DNA of 64,000 bases, from positions 29,391 through 93,390 of the forward strand of contig JAALKD010000006.1 in the NCBI GenBank assembly GCA_011088215.1, in the 5' to 3' direction. This stretch comes from Sphingomonadales bacterium. Lineage in GTDB: Bacteria; Pseudomonadota; Alphaproteobacteria; Sphingomonadales; Kordiimonadaceae. Shown here piece by piece: positions 19,353 to 29,049 of the stretch (positions within the stretch are counted from its first letter, which is position 1; the number at the start of each line of letters is the position of its first letter). Below the pieces are notes generated by a model. The model did not search any database. It saw only the letters and a list, made by a program, of their open reading frames with translations, and was not told where the DNA came from. A program made the translations under genes and the position numbers.

Positions 19353-20573
19353 TTATTGTGGCGCAGGGGGTTGCAAAGGTTTGATCAAGATCATCAACAG
19401 CAATGATGGCAAAATAATAGCGAAAACCGCCGTAGTTAAGGCAGCCAGCCCTAAGGTGATGAAAGGCGCAACCACGGCGGTACCACCAGCGGCGACAGCA
19501 GTTATGAAAAAGATCAACAGAGCTGAGGCACGGTCATCGTCTCCGTCTGCTGCGGACAACGCGCGTACAAACCCGGGGCCGCCGCGCACGCCGAGTCCGA
19601 TGTTTAAAATCCAAAACAGCCCCTTCAGGTGGCCGGCATCATTCGCGCCGAACAAAGCGTACCCAAGCAATACAGTACCGCCCAGCAGCGCGAGAATTGT
19701 GCCTGCCCAAATCACCCGCTCGACACCGTACCATTTAACCAAATGCCCTGACAGGTTGGCAGCAACAATGAAAACCGAAACACCAACGATTCGCATGATG
19801 ATGAAGTCGGCGATGGTGCCACCCATTGTTTCTACAATCACTGCGGGGCCGGAGAAAACGAAGGTCAGTAATCCGCCCAAAACCAGGGCATGTCCTACAG
19901 CATAGCGAAGGTAAGTGGCGTTTTTCAGCAGTTTTTTATAACTGCCTGGGCCGCTGTTTTCCTTGGTGCCGATGCTGGGCAACAACTTGGGTCGAGCCAG
20001 CATTACGGCGCACAGCCCGGCCACCAAAACCGCGGTCAGCGTGAAAGAAGCTTGCCAGCCATATTGGCTGAAAAGCCACGCCCCCAGAATCGGTGCAAGG
20101 CCTGGCGTCAATGCCTCAATACTGCCCATAGCACCGATCGCCCTGATGCTGCCCAGCTCAGAAAATAAACTGCGAATCAAACCCGGTGCCAGCACTGCGG
20201 GCCCGCTCGCTGCTGCGCCCTGCAGGAAGCGGATAATATTCAGCGTTTCGATGGAGGTCGACAGTGATGCTGCCCCTGACGTTATGGCAAAAAGCGCGAG
20301 CGACCCGATAAACAACCGTCGGCGGCCAATGTAACCTGCGAGGCTGCCAAAAACCAATAGCCCGATGGAGGTGCCTGCTACGTATAGTGCCATCACCAGC
20401 TGCGATGCTGCTATTGTAGTGCCAAATATTTCCGGCATGGACGGCACTGCGGGCAATACAAGATCGGTTCCCGCGAGGCCGAGCACCGTACCACTAATAA
20501 TAGCAGCACACGCCAATAAAGCTTGTGCTTTCCCAGGCCTGGAAGATGTTTCGTTTGTGCGTTGCCCAGTCAT
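19353..20573 (-). CDS. MFS transporter (Bcr/CflA-like drug efflux)
   Basis: 12-TM-like protein, DLVLPAVPSMPEIFGTT...QLVMALYVAGTSIGLLVFGSLAGYIGRR. Confidence 0.87.
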   Translation of the reverse strand: MTGQRTNETSSRPGKAQALLACAAIISGTVLGLAGTDLVLPAVPSMPEIFGTTIAASQLVMALYVAGTSIGLLVFGSLAGYIGRRRLFIGSLALFAITSGAASLSTSIETLNIIRFLQGAAASGPAVLAPGLIRSLFSELGSIRAIGAMGSIEALTPGLAPILGAWLFSQYGWQASFTLTAVLVAGLCAVMLARPKLLPSIGTKENSGPGSYKKLLKNATYLRYAVGHALVLGGLLTFVFSGPAVIVETMGGTIADFIIMRIVGVSVFIVAANLSGHLVKWYGVERVIWAGTILALLGGTVLLGYALFGANDAGHLKGLFWILNIGLGVRGGPGFVRALSAADGDDDRASALLIFFITAVAAGGTAVVAPFITLGLAALTTAVFAIILPSLLLMILIKPLQPPAPQ

Positions 20574-20655
20574 TAAGAATGCCTGCCTTGCTTTGCCGTT
20601 TGTTAGTGGCCAAGCAATATCTCAAACTAAGGGTCAGGGAAAGCGCTGTATTGGA

Positions 20656-21576
20656 TCAATCCGCAAATTCTTCGGCGTTGCCAGCGGCTTGTTTTTCAAC
20701 GATGCAATCATGAAATTTATGGATCAGTTCCGAGACCGCTTCTGGCGCTTCTTTCTGAGGAAAGTGGCCAATCTCGGGCAGCCTGGCCAGCTTGGCCTTG
20801 GGTGCCAGCTTGGCAAAACCATCAGCCGCGTGAGCACCAGACACCGGGTCAGCAAGGCCGTTGATCATCATCATAGGCAATTTCGCCTCTCGGATTGCAC
20901 CAATCCAGCGCGCTGCATGCTCGCGCCGTTCGGCCATGTAACGAATGCGTCGCGGCATCGCGCTGCGCCCGTTAACGCCCAAAATCACCGGCCACATTTC
21001 GTCCAGCTGATCGCCTTCCGGTTTGGTGTCATTGCCGAAAACGTCTGCTAGACCGTTTAGCATTTTTTTGCGTGGCACGATTTTGGCAAACAGCGGCCCA
21101 AGAGTGCCTGCCAATAGTTTTTGGGCGGCGCGTGGACGGTGCAGGTCGGGGATGATGCCGCCGTTCAGGAAAATTATGCTTTTGATCTTGAAAGACAGCG
21201 CGCTTTCATTGTGCCGTGCTAACAGTTCTTGCGCTACCGTGTCGCCTAGGTCGTGCGCCACGATATGGGCATCTGGCATGTTGCGATGCTTCATCAGCGC
21301 TTCGATCATGTCAGCCTGCTCGACAACCGAACAGGGTTTCTTGCTGGCGTTTAGTGACAGGCCGTAATCCAACAAGTCAGGTAGGATCATGTGAAAGCGA
21401 TTGACGAAGTTGCGCGAAATCCAGCACCAGTCCCAGGACGATGTTGGGAAGCCGTGGATCATCAATAAGGGCTCGCCTTCGCCGCCACGTTGATAGTGAA
21501 CATGGTGGTCGCGCCATTCGAAGTATTTGCCGCATTGGCACCATTTCGCATAAGAAATGGGCGCTGGTTCAATCAT
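20656..21576 (-). CDS. Alpha/beta hydrolase (haloalkane dehalogenase-like)
   Basis: LLMIHGFPTSSWDWCWI, HIVAHDLGDTVAQELLAR. Confidence 0.87.
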   Translation of the reverse strand: MIEPAPISYAKWCQCGKYFEWRDHHVHYQRGGEGEPLLMIHGFPTSSWDWCWISRNFVNRFHMILPDLLDYGLSLNASKKPCSVVEQADMIEALMKHRNMPDAHIVAHDLGDTVAQELLARHNESALSFKIKSIIFLNGGIIPDLHRPRAAQKLLAGTLGPLFAKIVPRKKMLNGLADVFGNDTKPEGDQLDEMWPVILGVNGRSAMPRRIRYMAERREHAARWIGAIREAKLPMMMINGLADPVSGAHAADGFAKLAPKAKLARLPEIGHFPQKEAPEAVSELIHKFHDCIVEKQAAGNAEEFAD

Positions 21577-22017
21577 TTATTTGTCCACTCAACCTTGATG
21601 GTTGGCATCTTGTTCAGGATTTGCGGCGGTTGCGGCGATAAAAATGCGGGGGTTTGTCACTGGTCCATTTGACAAAGGTCCGAATATCATCGTTTGCCAA
21701 CAACGCTTCAATCAATAAGGTCGCGTGCCAACTGTTCATCGTTAAGTAGGGCGTGAACCTTGCAGTGGCAAATCGTACGTAATGTAACTATCTTGAATTG
21801 GTTGTGCGGTTGGGAAATAAGGCGCTGTTTTTACATCGGTTTTTCAAATGCCCTGTTGTGCAGCAGGCGCAAATTTATTCCTGAATTGTTTTTGGTATTG
21901 TCCGGGACAAGGGGAATTTCCGGCAACTTCGTCATTGTTACTTGCGGCTCTCAAATATGTGGCATATTCACTAATTATAGTATCCTGTGTCCCTCACAAA
22001 AACGAAAAGAAATCGTA

Positions 22018-23241
22018 GTGCCAAAGTCATATATCACTCATCTTGAATGCAGCATAACAGGACGTGCCGATTATAAAGCGGGTGCTGTGCACGGTCTATC
22101 GGAAGCGGGCAGGCCACTAATGGCACGCTATGATCTGGAGGGGCTGAAAAAGGAAGCGGACCGCGACGAAATTTGGGACCGCCCTGGCGGCTTCTGGAAA
22201 TGGCGTGAATTGTTGCCTGTACAAAAAGACGAAAATGTCATTGCACTGGGCGAGACATCAACGCCGATTTTGGCCTGCGCTAAAACCGCTACGCTTGTAG
22301 GCCACGACGGCGAGCTGATGGTGAAAGATGAAGGCCGATTGCCGACAGCAAGCTTTAAGGCACGCGGCCTTGGTGTTGCTGTTTCCATGTCGAAGGAACT
22401 TGGCCTGAACAGGTTGGCGATGCCTACCAACGGAAACGCTGGATCGGCACTGGCGGCCTATGCAAGCCGCGCAAATATGGAAACTTTCATTTTCTGCCCG
22501 GACGAAACGCCATTGATCAACGTGACAGAGACATCGCTGCAGGGCGGTAAAATATGGCGGGTTAACGGCATGATCGATGATTGCGGCAAAATCGTTGCGG
22601 CAGGCAAGGAAAGCATGGGTTGGTTTGACCTTTCTACACTGAAAGAACCCTACCGGCTGGAGGGCAAGAAAACTCTTGGCCTTGAACTCGCTGCGCAATA
22701 TGGATGGGAACTGCCGGATGTTATTTTCTTCCCCACTGGTGGCGGCACTGCGGTTGTTGGCATGTGGAAAGCGTTCGATGAAATGGAAGCACTGGGCTGG
22801 ATCGGGCCTAAGCGTCCAAAGATGATTGTAGTGCAGTCGCATGGCTGCGCGCCGCTGGCACGCGCCTACGACGCTGGTGAAAAGCACGCGGCGCGCTGGG
22901 AGAACGCGGCCACTTTGGCATCGGGCATACGAGTGCCGCAGGCGGTGGGCGACTTTATCGTGCTCGACATTGCGCGCGCGTCCGGCGGCAGGGTTGTTGC
23001 GGTTGACGATGATGAGCTGATGGAATTGTGGGGCGAAAGTAGCAGACTCGAAGGCATGTTGCTGTGCCCAGAAGGTGCGGCTGCCCTGTTGGCACTTAAA
23101 AACGGTGCTCGTGAGGGTTGGATCGCGCCCGATGACAAGGTGCTTGTGGTTAACAGCGGCAACGGTTTGAAATACGAGATGCCAGACATCGCCGGTGCGC
23201 TGGATATTTCAAAGCCAATTGATTTTGATGCACTAACTTAA
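22018..23241 (+). CDS. thrC: Threonine synthase-like PLP enzyme
   Basis: LGETSTPIL...DEGRLPTASFKARGLGVAVS (PLP Lys), TNGNAGSALAAYA, FPTGGGTAVVGMWKAF. GTG start chosen; upstream ORF extension looks non-coding. Confidence 0.85.
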   Translation: MPKSYITHLECSITGRADYKAGAVHGLSEAGRPLMARYDLEGLKKEADRDEIWDRPGGFWKWRELLPVQKDENVIALGETSTPILACAKTATLVGHDGELMVKDEGRLPTASFKARGLGVAVSMSKELGLNRLAMPTNGNAGSALAAYASRANMETFIFCPDETPLINVTETSLQGGKIWRVNGMIDDCGKIVAAGKESMGWFDLSTLKEPYRLEGKKTLGLELAAQYGWELPDVIFFPTGGGTAVVGMWKAFDEMEALGWIGPKRPKMIVVQSHGCAPLARAYDAGEKHAARWENAATLASGIRVPQAVGDFIVLDIARASGGRVVAVDDDELMELWGESSRLEGMLLCPEGAAALLALKNGAREGWIAPDDKVLVVNSGNGLKYEMPDIAGALDISKPIDFDALT

Positions 23242-23340
23242 GTGCGCTTGTCTGGTCTTGTATGTCAGGCTAGTCTTATGAAGGAATTACGTTATTGGCA
23301 TGGTGGATGCCGATGCAAGTGGGGAAGGTGGGCCGCTATT

Positions 23341-25971
23341 ATGCGTGAACAAACAAATTTCAAATCATTGTCGGGGATTGGTTTCCTGATTGCCGGTGTT
23401 TTAGCGGTGTTGGCAGGGCCAACGGTGGCCGTTGCCGAGCCACTAGAGTATTTTCTGGTAGACGGTGTGTCTTATGACCAAACGGTTCTGAAGCCAACCG
23501 AGGTTTTGGGCCACGACATCGGGGACCAACCGGCACGCCATGATTTGATGGTTAGCTACATTCGCCAGCTCGCAGATAATAATCCGCGCATGAATGCAGA
23601 AGTAATTGGCTATAGCCACGAAAATCGCCCGATCCTGTTCATAACGGTCAGTTCGCCCGAGAATCTGGCACGCCTCGACAGTATTAAGGCTAATCATTTG
23701 TTGCGCAGTGACCCAGCGCGCACTGCCGAGGCATCCGACGATTTACCTGTTGTAACCTGGGTGAATTACGGCGTTCACGGCGCTGAAGCCAGTGGCATGG
23801 ATTCCGCGCTACCAACCCTGTACCATCTGGCCGCGGCGCAGGACGCCGCAACTCGCTCGCAGCTAGATAACAGCGTCATTTTGATAACGGCTGTGTTCAA
23901 CCCTGACGGCCATTCACGGCGTATTAGCTGGATTAGCCAATATGGGTCTGATGTGCGCATCACTGATCCTGCCCACGAGATTCACCACCAATATTGGCCC
24001 GGCGGTCGCACCAACCATTACTGGTTTGACCTGAACCGCCAATGGTTGCTGCAAACCCAGCCGGAAAGCCGGGCATGGCTGACCAAGTGGCACGAATGGC
24101 GCCCGCAGGTGTCGGCGGACATGCATGAAATGGGTGGCAACAGCACGTATTATTTCCATCCGGGTGTACCAACACGCAAATACCCGTTGGTACCGTCGAA
24201 GGCACGCGAACTGCTGGTAGAAATTGCTGATTTCCATCGATCGTTTATGGACAGCGAGGGAAAACTGTATTTTTCCGAAGAGGGTTTCGATAATTATTAT
24301 GTGGGCAAGGGCTCAACCTACCCGCAGATCAACGGGTCACTTGGTATTTTGTTTGAAGCCGGTGCACAGATGGGTATTGCCCGCGAAAGCGCACAGGGTA
24401 TTAAAACGTTCGCTAACAACATTCGCACCCATTCCCGCACCAGTCTGACAACCATTGAAGGCGCCGCGGAAATGCGGCTGAAGCTGCATGCTTTCCAGCG
24501 TGAATTTTACCGCGAGGCAGCAGGTCTTGCGCGCGCCGACAGGGTGAAGGCCTATGTGTTTCGTGCGCTGGAAGACCCGACACGGGTGAACATGTTTCTT
24601 GACTTGCTGGCTCGTCACCGGGTGGAAGTGCACCAGGTTTCGGGTTCTGTGCGCGCAGGCGACAAGACATATGGTGAAGACAGTTTCATTGTTAATTTGA
24701 ACCAGGCGCAGTACCGCATGGCCAAGGCTTTGTTTAATCGCATTACCGAGTTTCCCGATAAAGTATTTTATGATGTTTCGGGTTGGACCATGCCGCTGGC
24801 TTACGGCTTGGAGTATGACGAAGTAACAACGAACCCGCGCGGCAAGATGGGTGCGCCTGCACAAGCTAGTTTTGCAGCAGCCAGCGCGCCAGAGCGCGCG
24901 CCTTATGCTTATGTGTTCCGCTGGTCGGATTATTACGCGCCGCGTGCGGTCAACAGACTGCTGTCCGCTGGCGTCATGGCGAGAGTGGCAAAGAACCCGA
25001 TCAGCGTGCAAACAACGCGCGGGCTCGTGGCGTTTGAACGCGGAACAATCATTGTGCCGCGTGATCTGCAAACCGTGTCACTGGATACTATACACGGTAT
25101 TATGGAACAGATAGCGGTGGAGGATGGCATTACCGTGCATGCTGCCACATCAGGTCATACTGTGCAGGCAGGTTCTGATTTGGGCGGTCGCAATTCGGTG
25201 TCTGATTTAAAAGCGCCTAAAATACTGCTGATAACTGGTCCTGGGTTGACACCCTACGATGCGGGCGAGGTATGGCATTTGCTGGACCACCGGATGAAAA
25301 TACCAGTGACCATGGTGCGCAAGGAGCGGCTGAGTCGCATTGATCTAACGCGCTACAGCCACATGATTTTAGTGGGCGGAAGCGGCGGTCGGTTGTCTTC
25401 CACTATGGCTGATACGGTGGAAGACTGGGTTAAAGCAGGCGGTACTTTTATCGCCCACCGGCATGGTGCCAACTGGGCGGCGAAAAAGCTGTTCGCATCG
25501 AAATCAAAGAAGAAGAAGTCTGATGATGACACGATGCCACGGCTTTCATATGCAGTAAAAGGCCAGAAGGATGCCGAACATGTGATCGGTGGGGCGCTGT
25601 TTGAGAGTGATCTGGATATTACTCACCCACTGGGCTTTGGTTTTGTGCGTCGGCTTGTGACCACTAACCGCAATACCAGTTATGTATTGCCGACGCCGAA
25701 GGATCCGTACGCGCAAGTGGCGGTTTATACCGAGCAGCCGCTGCTGTCAGGCTATGCTTCTGGCAAGCGTATCAACCAGATCAAGGGTACGCCGATGATG
25801 ACCGCAGAGCGGCGCGGCGCGGGATCGGTTATTCTGTTTGCTGATAATCCCAACTTCCGGGCTACGTATGTGGGAGCAGAAAAACTGTTTCTGAATGCAT
25901 TGTTTTTCTCAACCGCCTTTGATCGTTCGCGCGGCGATGAAGACGCTGAGGCGCAGGCTATCGAAGAATAG
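23341..25971 (+). CDS. M14-family zinc carboxypeptidase-like secreted peptidase
   Basis: Signal peptide; NYGVHGAEASGMDSAL, NPDGHSRRI, ADMHEMGG motifs. Confidence 0.85.
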   Translation: MREQTNFKSLSGIGFLIAGVLAVLAGPTVAVAEPLEYFLVDGVSYDQTVLKPTEVLGHDIGDQPARHDLMVSYIRQLADNNPRMNAEVIGYSHENRPILFITVSSPENLARLDSIKANHLLRSDPARTAEASDDLPVVTWVNYGVHGAEASGMDSALPTLYHLAAAQDAATRSQLDNSVILITAVFNPDGHSRRISWISQYGSDVRITDPAHEIHHQYWPGGRTNHYWFDLNRQWLLQTQPESRAWLTKWHEWRPQVSADMHEMGGNSTYYFHPGVPTRKYPLVPSKARELLVEIADFHRSFMDSEGKLYFSEEGFDNYYVGKGSTYPQINGSLGILFEAGAQMGIARESAQGIKTFANNIRTHSRTSLTTIEGAAEMRLKLHAFQREFYREAAGLARADRVKAYVFRALEDPTRVNMFLDLLARHRVEVHQVSGSVRAGDKTYGEDSFIVNLNQAQYRMAKALFNRITEFPDKVFYDVSGWTMPLAYGLEYDEVTTNPRGKMGAPAQASFAAASAPERAPYAYVFRWSDYYAPRAVNRLLSAGVMARVAKNPISVQTTRGLVAFERGTIIVPRDLQTVSLDTIHGIMEQIAVEDGITVHAATSGHTVQAGSDLGGRNSVSDLKAPKILLITGPGLTPYDAGEVWHLLDHRMKIPVTMVRKERLSRIDLTRYSHMILVGGSGGRLSSTMADTVEDWVKAGGTFIAHRHGANWAAKKLFASKSKKKKSDDDTMPRLSYAVKGQKDAEHVIGGALFESDLDITHPLGFGFVRRLVTTNRNTSYVLPTPKDPYAQVAVYTEQPLLSGYASGKRINQIKGTPMMTAERRGAGSVILFADNPNFRATYVGAEKLFLNALFFSTAFDRSRGDEDAEAQAIEE

Positions 25972-25982
25972 GGTAGCAGCGA

Positions 25983-26765
25983 TTACTTCAGGTTGTTTTC
26001 TATTCGGCTAAGGCCGGGTAGTGCGAAAAGATGATCAAATTCACCAGCGTCTATCGCATTCTTGATCTCTGTTGCTAAAGCCTCGACTTTGTCTTTGTGC
26101 CGCTTGTGGACCAGGTGGAAAAAGGGTATTTTTTCCCAGCTTGTTTGCCGGACCGTATTTTGACTGTTGCCCTGTGATTGCATTATCGGATGGGCCCGAA
26201 CGCTGTCGGTTGCGAAGACTTCAAAACGTCCGCGCATAAGAAGCTCTTGCACTGGAACGCCTCTGGGAATTTCTTTTGGAATAGCCCCCAGAGCCAGTAG
26301 GTTTTTTTCGATCCAATAAAACCCCGCCGGATATCCAACGGTTCTGTCCTTCATATCTTTGGGCGTACCGTTGAAGGGATTGTCGGGGCTGGCCAATAAA
26401 ACTGCTTCGAGTTGAAAGAGCGGAATTGGCACTTCAATAAGACCCAAATGAGATTGATCTGCGAAGCCTTTAGCTCTCATCCAGTCACCATCCAATACGC
26501 CAGTGGCCAGCATCATTTCGGCGCGTTTGGGCGCCAGAGAAATTGATACAGCGCAGAAGCCCGCCCGTCTATATATTGACGTGACAAGACTTTCAAAAAG
26601 GGGATGAAAATCGGCTACACCATCATCTGCGCCGAGCTTTAAGCAGCTAGAGCTATTCTCGTCGGCGATTGTTGAAATCGGCAAAGCGAGCATAAGAAAG
26701 GATGAAAACATCAACCGTTTGAAAACAAGCTTAGCTAGGCTTTCGATGTCTCTTCTCGCAACCAT
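25983..26765 (-). CDS. Orphan solute-binding-protein-like periplasmic protein
   Basis: Signal peptide, SBP_bac_3-like fold features; no transporter genes adjacent. Confidence 0.65.
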   Translation of the reverse strand: MVARRDIESLAKLVFKRLMFSSFLMLALPISTIADENSSSCLKLGADDGVADFHPLFESLVTSIYRRAGFCAVSISLAPKRAEMMLATGVLDGDWMRAKGFADQSHLGLIEVPIPLFQLEAVLLASPDNPFNGTPKDMKDRTVGYPAGFYWIEKNLLALGAIPKEIPRGVPVQELLMRGRFEVFATDSVRAHPIMQSQGNSQNTVRQTSWEKIPFFHLVHKRHKDKVEALATEIKNAIDAGEFDHLFALPGLSRIENNLK

Positions 26766-27655
26766 TCTATGAAATCTTGTACACGTTCATTCTTAATTTT
26801 GTCTTTAGGATAAACGATGTGGTGGGCGAAGTTAACAGGCACTGCTTCGCCGAACGGTTTAATCAATCTGCCTGCCTTAATGTCTTCTTCGGCAATAGCA
26901 GACCGTGCCAGCGCAACACCACGCCCGGCAACCGCTGCTTCAATGGCCAATGCGTTGTTGTTGAAGTGAACGGCGGGCATGCCGTCGGGCGCGGTCACAC
27001 CCGCTGCTTTCAGCCACATGGTCCAGTTGGGCGCGCTTTCATCCTCGATGGAGCTGTCATCATGGATGAGGGTATGTTTTAGCACTGCGCAGGGTGTGGC
27101 GGCCTCGCCGTCAAAAAGGCCGGGCGCGCACACTGGAAACAGGGTTTCGCGCAGCAATTCTTCTGACAGGAGCCCGTCATAGTTGCCGCGGCCATAACGG
27201 ATGGCGACATCAGTGTCTTCGGCTTTAAAATCAGTAACTTGCATGGTTGCACTTATTTTTACGATGGCATCGGGGCGACGCTCATAATAGCTGGCAAGCC
27301 GTGGGACCAACCATTTGCTGGCAAAGGATGGTGACACGCTGACTTTCAGGACTGTTGAGTTTTTGGAGCCTGCGATGATATCCACTGCTTCCTCAAGCCG
27401 CTCGAAGCCTTCCTTCAGCGGTAACAGTGATAACTGTGCCGCTTCGGTTAGCACCAATGATCGGTTGGTGCGCCTAAACAAGTCTACGCCCAGAAAATCC
27501 TCCAGAGAGCGGATTTGCTGACTGATCGCAGCGGGCGTTACTGACAAATCGTCAGCAGCAAGCTTAAAACTCATGTGCCGAGCGGCGGCATCAAAGGCCC
27601 TTAGGGCATTCAGGGGAAGAAGGGAGCGTTTCATCGGGCTCAAGCCTTTCTGCAC
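26735..27655 (-). CDS. LysR-family transcriptional regulator (GcvA-like)
   Basis: LNALRAFDAAARHMSFKLAADDLSVTPAAISQQIRSLEDFLGVDLFRR. Confidence 0.93.
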   Translation of the reverse strand: MQKGLSPMKRSLLPLNALRAFDAAARHMSFKLAADDLSVTPAAISQQIRSLEDFLGVDLFRRTNRSLVLTEAAQLSLLPLKEGFERLEEAVDIIAGSKNSTVLKVSVSPSFASKWLVPRLASYYERRPDAIVKISATMQVTDFKAEDTDVAIRYGRGNYDGLLSEELLRETLFPVCAPGLFDGEAATPCAVLKHTLIHDDSSIEDESAPNWTMWLKAAGVTAPDGMPAVHFNNNALAIEAAVAGRGVALARSAIAEEDIKAGRLIKPFGEAVPVNFAHHIVYPKDKIKNERVQDFIEWLREETSKA

Positions 27656-27778
27656 GGTTGGGCCGGGTCGTCGGACATTAGAAAATCTATCGTGCCCAGC
27701 CTAGATGGTTGTTAGGGAAACGCAAAACAATAGTTGGTGAAAAAAATAGCGCAGGAAATGCCTTAATGGCTGTCGCGG

Positions 27779-28531
27779 TTAGTTTGCCGAGAGAATTTTA
27801 TTATTCTCGCCCAGTGTCAGGTGAATGCCGCACTCGGTCTTGGTTTGGCCGCGCCAGCGGCCCGCCCTCTCGCTTTCACCGTTTTCGACACGGTCGGTGC
27901 AAGGCATGCATCCAATGGATGGAAAACCTTCCGCCACCAGCGGGTGCTGAGGCAGGCTGTGGGCATCTCGGTATTCGACTACATCGTCTTTGGTCCAAAA
28001 GGCCAGCGGATTAACCTTAACCCGACCGTCGGATGCCTCAAAATGTGGCAACAGCGAACGCACCCCGCCCTGGAACCGTTTGCGTCCGGACGCCCAACCT
28101 TCAAAACCTTCCAGTGCGTCTGCCAAGGGGACTACCTTGCGGATGTAACAGCAGGCGTTGGTATCACTGGTCCAAAGCGCGCCCTTGGGGTCTTTGGCGT
28201 TCAGCGCGTTCACGTCGGGCGATAGGCTGCGCACATCATTGAGGCCAAGCTGATCGATCAATTGGTCGCGGTAGCGTTTGGTCTCGCCGAACAGCTTGCC
28301 GGTATCAAGGAACAAAACCGGGATGTCTTTGGAGACCTGCGCCGCCAAATGTAATAGCACAGCTGATTCTGCCCCAAAAGAGGAGACAAGCGCGAACCGC
28401 CGGCCGAAATATTTGAGTGCACCATCGATGACATCTTGTGGCGACGCGCTGGCATAGCGCGCATCCAAATAGTCAACTGCAGTCAGCGTATCGAAATAAT
28501 TCGCGTCTTTTATGGCGGCAACAGCGCTCAC
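27779..28531 (-). CDS. cysH: Adenylylsulfate (APS)-type assimilatory sulfate reductase
   Basis: SSFGAESAVLLHL, CCYIRKV and GCMPCT cysteine pairs, C-terminal TECGIHL. Confidence 0.93.
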   Translation of the reverse strand: MSAVAAIKDANYFDTLTAVDYLDARYASASPQDVIDGALKYFGRRFALVSSFGAESAVLLHLAAQVSKDIPVLFLDTGKLFGETKRYRDQLIDQLGLNDVRSLSPDVNALNAKDPKGALWTSDTNACCYIRKVVPLADALEGFEGWASGRKRFQGGVRSLLPHFEASDGRVKVNPLAFWTKDDVVEYRDAHSLPQHPLVAEGFPSIGCMPCTDRVENGESERAGRWRGQTKTECGIHLTLGENNKILSAN

Positions 28532-29049
28532 GATGCTTCCCTGTGCCCTTCAATCGTGTGGCCAGCTGTGTGGCGCGCATGGGCGATAGATGTCTGGCCG
28601 CCGAAGTCACTTTGGTAAAAGCCGGGAAAACGACTAAGTGCCGCCTCGAAAGCTGCCTTGCGTTCGTCGGTGACATCAACGGTGTCGAAGCCGGCGCGCA
28701 GTAAAAATAACGCTTGGTCCGGAATCACTGGACCGATGGCGCGAATTTCACCTTTAAAGCCGAAGTCTTTCCGAAGTCGCACCGCAAGAGAGAAACCTCT
28801 GCCGTCGCCGAAAGCGGGAAATTCAATAACCACGAAAGCCAGTTTATCCGCAATCGCATCTAATTCAGCGTAAGGCGTATCAGTCGTGATAACCGCGCCA
28901 ATGCCGCCAGCGGTTTCAAAAAATACGCTGTCCTCGGCAAGTAAACGTTCAACGGTTACGGCGACATTTTCGCCTTCCTTGGGCTGTGCGCCCTCGGCCA
29001 ACAGGGTGAAACCTGTGGGTTGTATGCCTGTAAGATTAATCAGTACCAT
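28528..29049 (-). CDS. DUF934 protein (sulfite-reductase associated)
   Basis: Position between cysI and cysH; ELDAIADKLAFVVIEFPAFGDGRGFSLAVRLR. Confidence 0.87.
   Translation of the reverse strand: MVLINLTGIQPTGFTLLAEGAQPKEGENVAVTVERLLAEDSVFFETAGGIGAVITTDTPYAELDAIADKLAFVVIEFPAFGDGRGFSLAVRLRKDFGFKGEIRAIGPVIPDQALFLLRAGFDTVDVTDERKAAFEAALSRFPGFYQSDFGGQTSIAHARHTAGHTIEGHREAS

Noticed and set aside
20365-21051. 228-aa plus-strand ORF across the MFS/hydrolase junction
   Set aside because: Antisense to two supported genes and lacks any motif.
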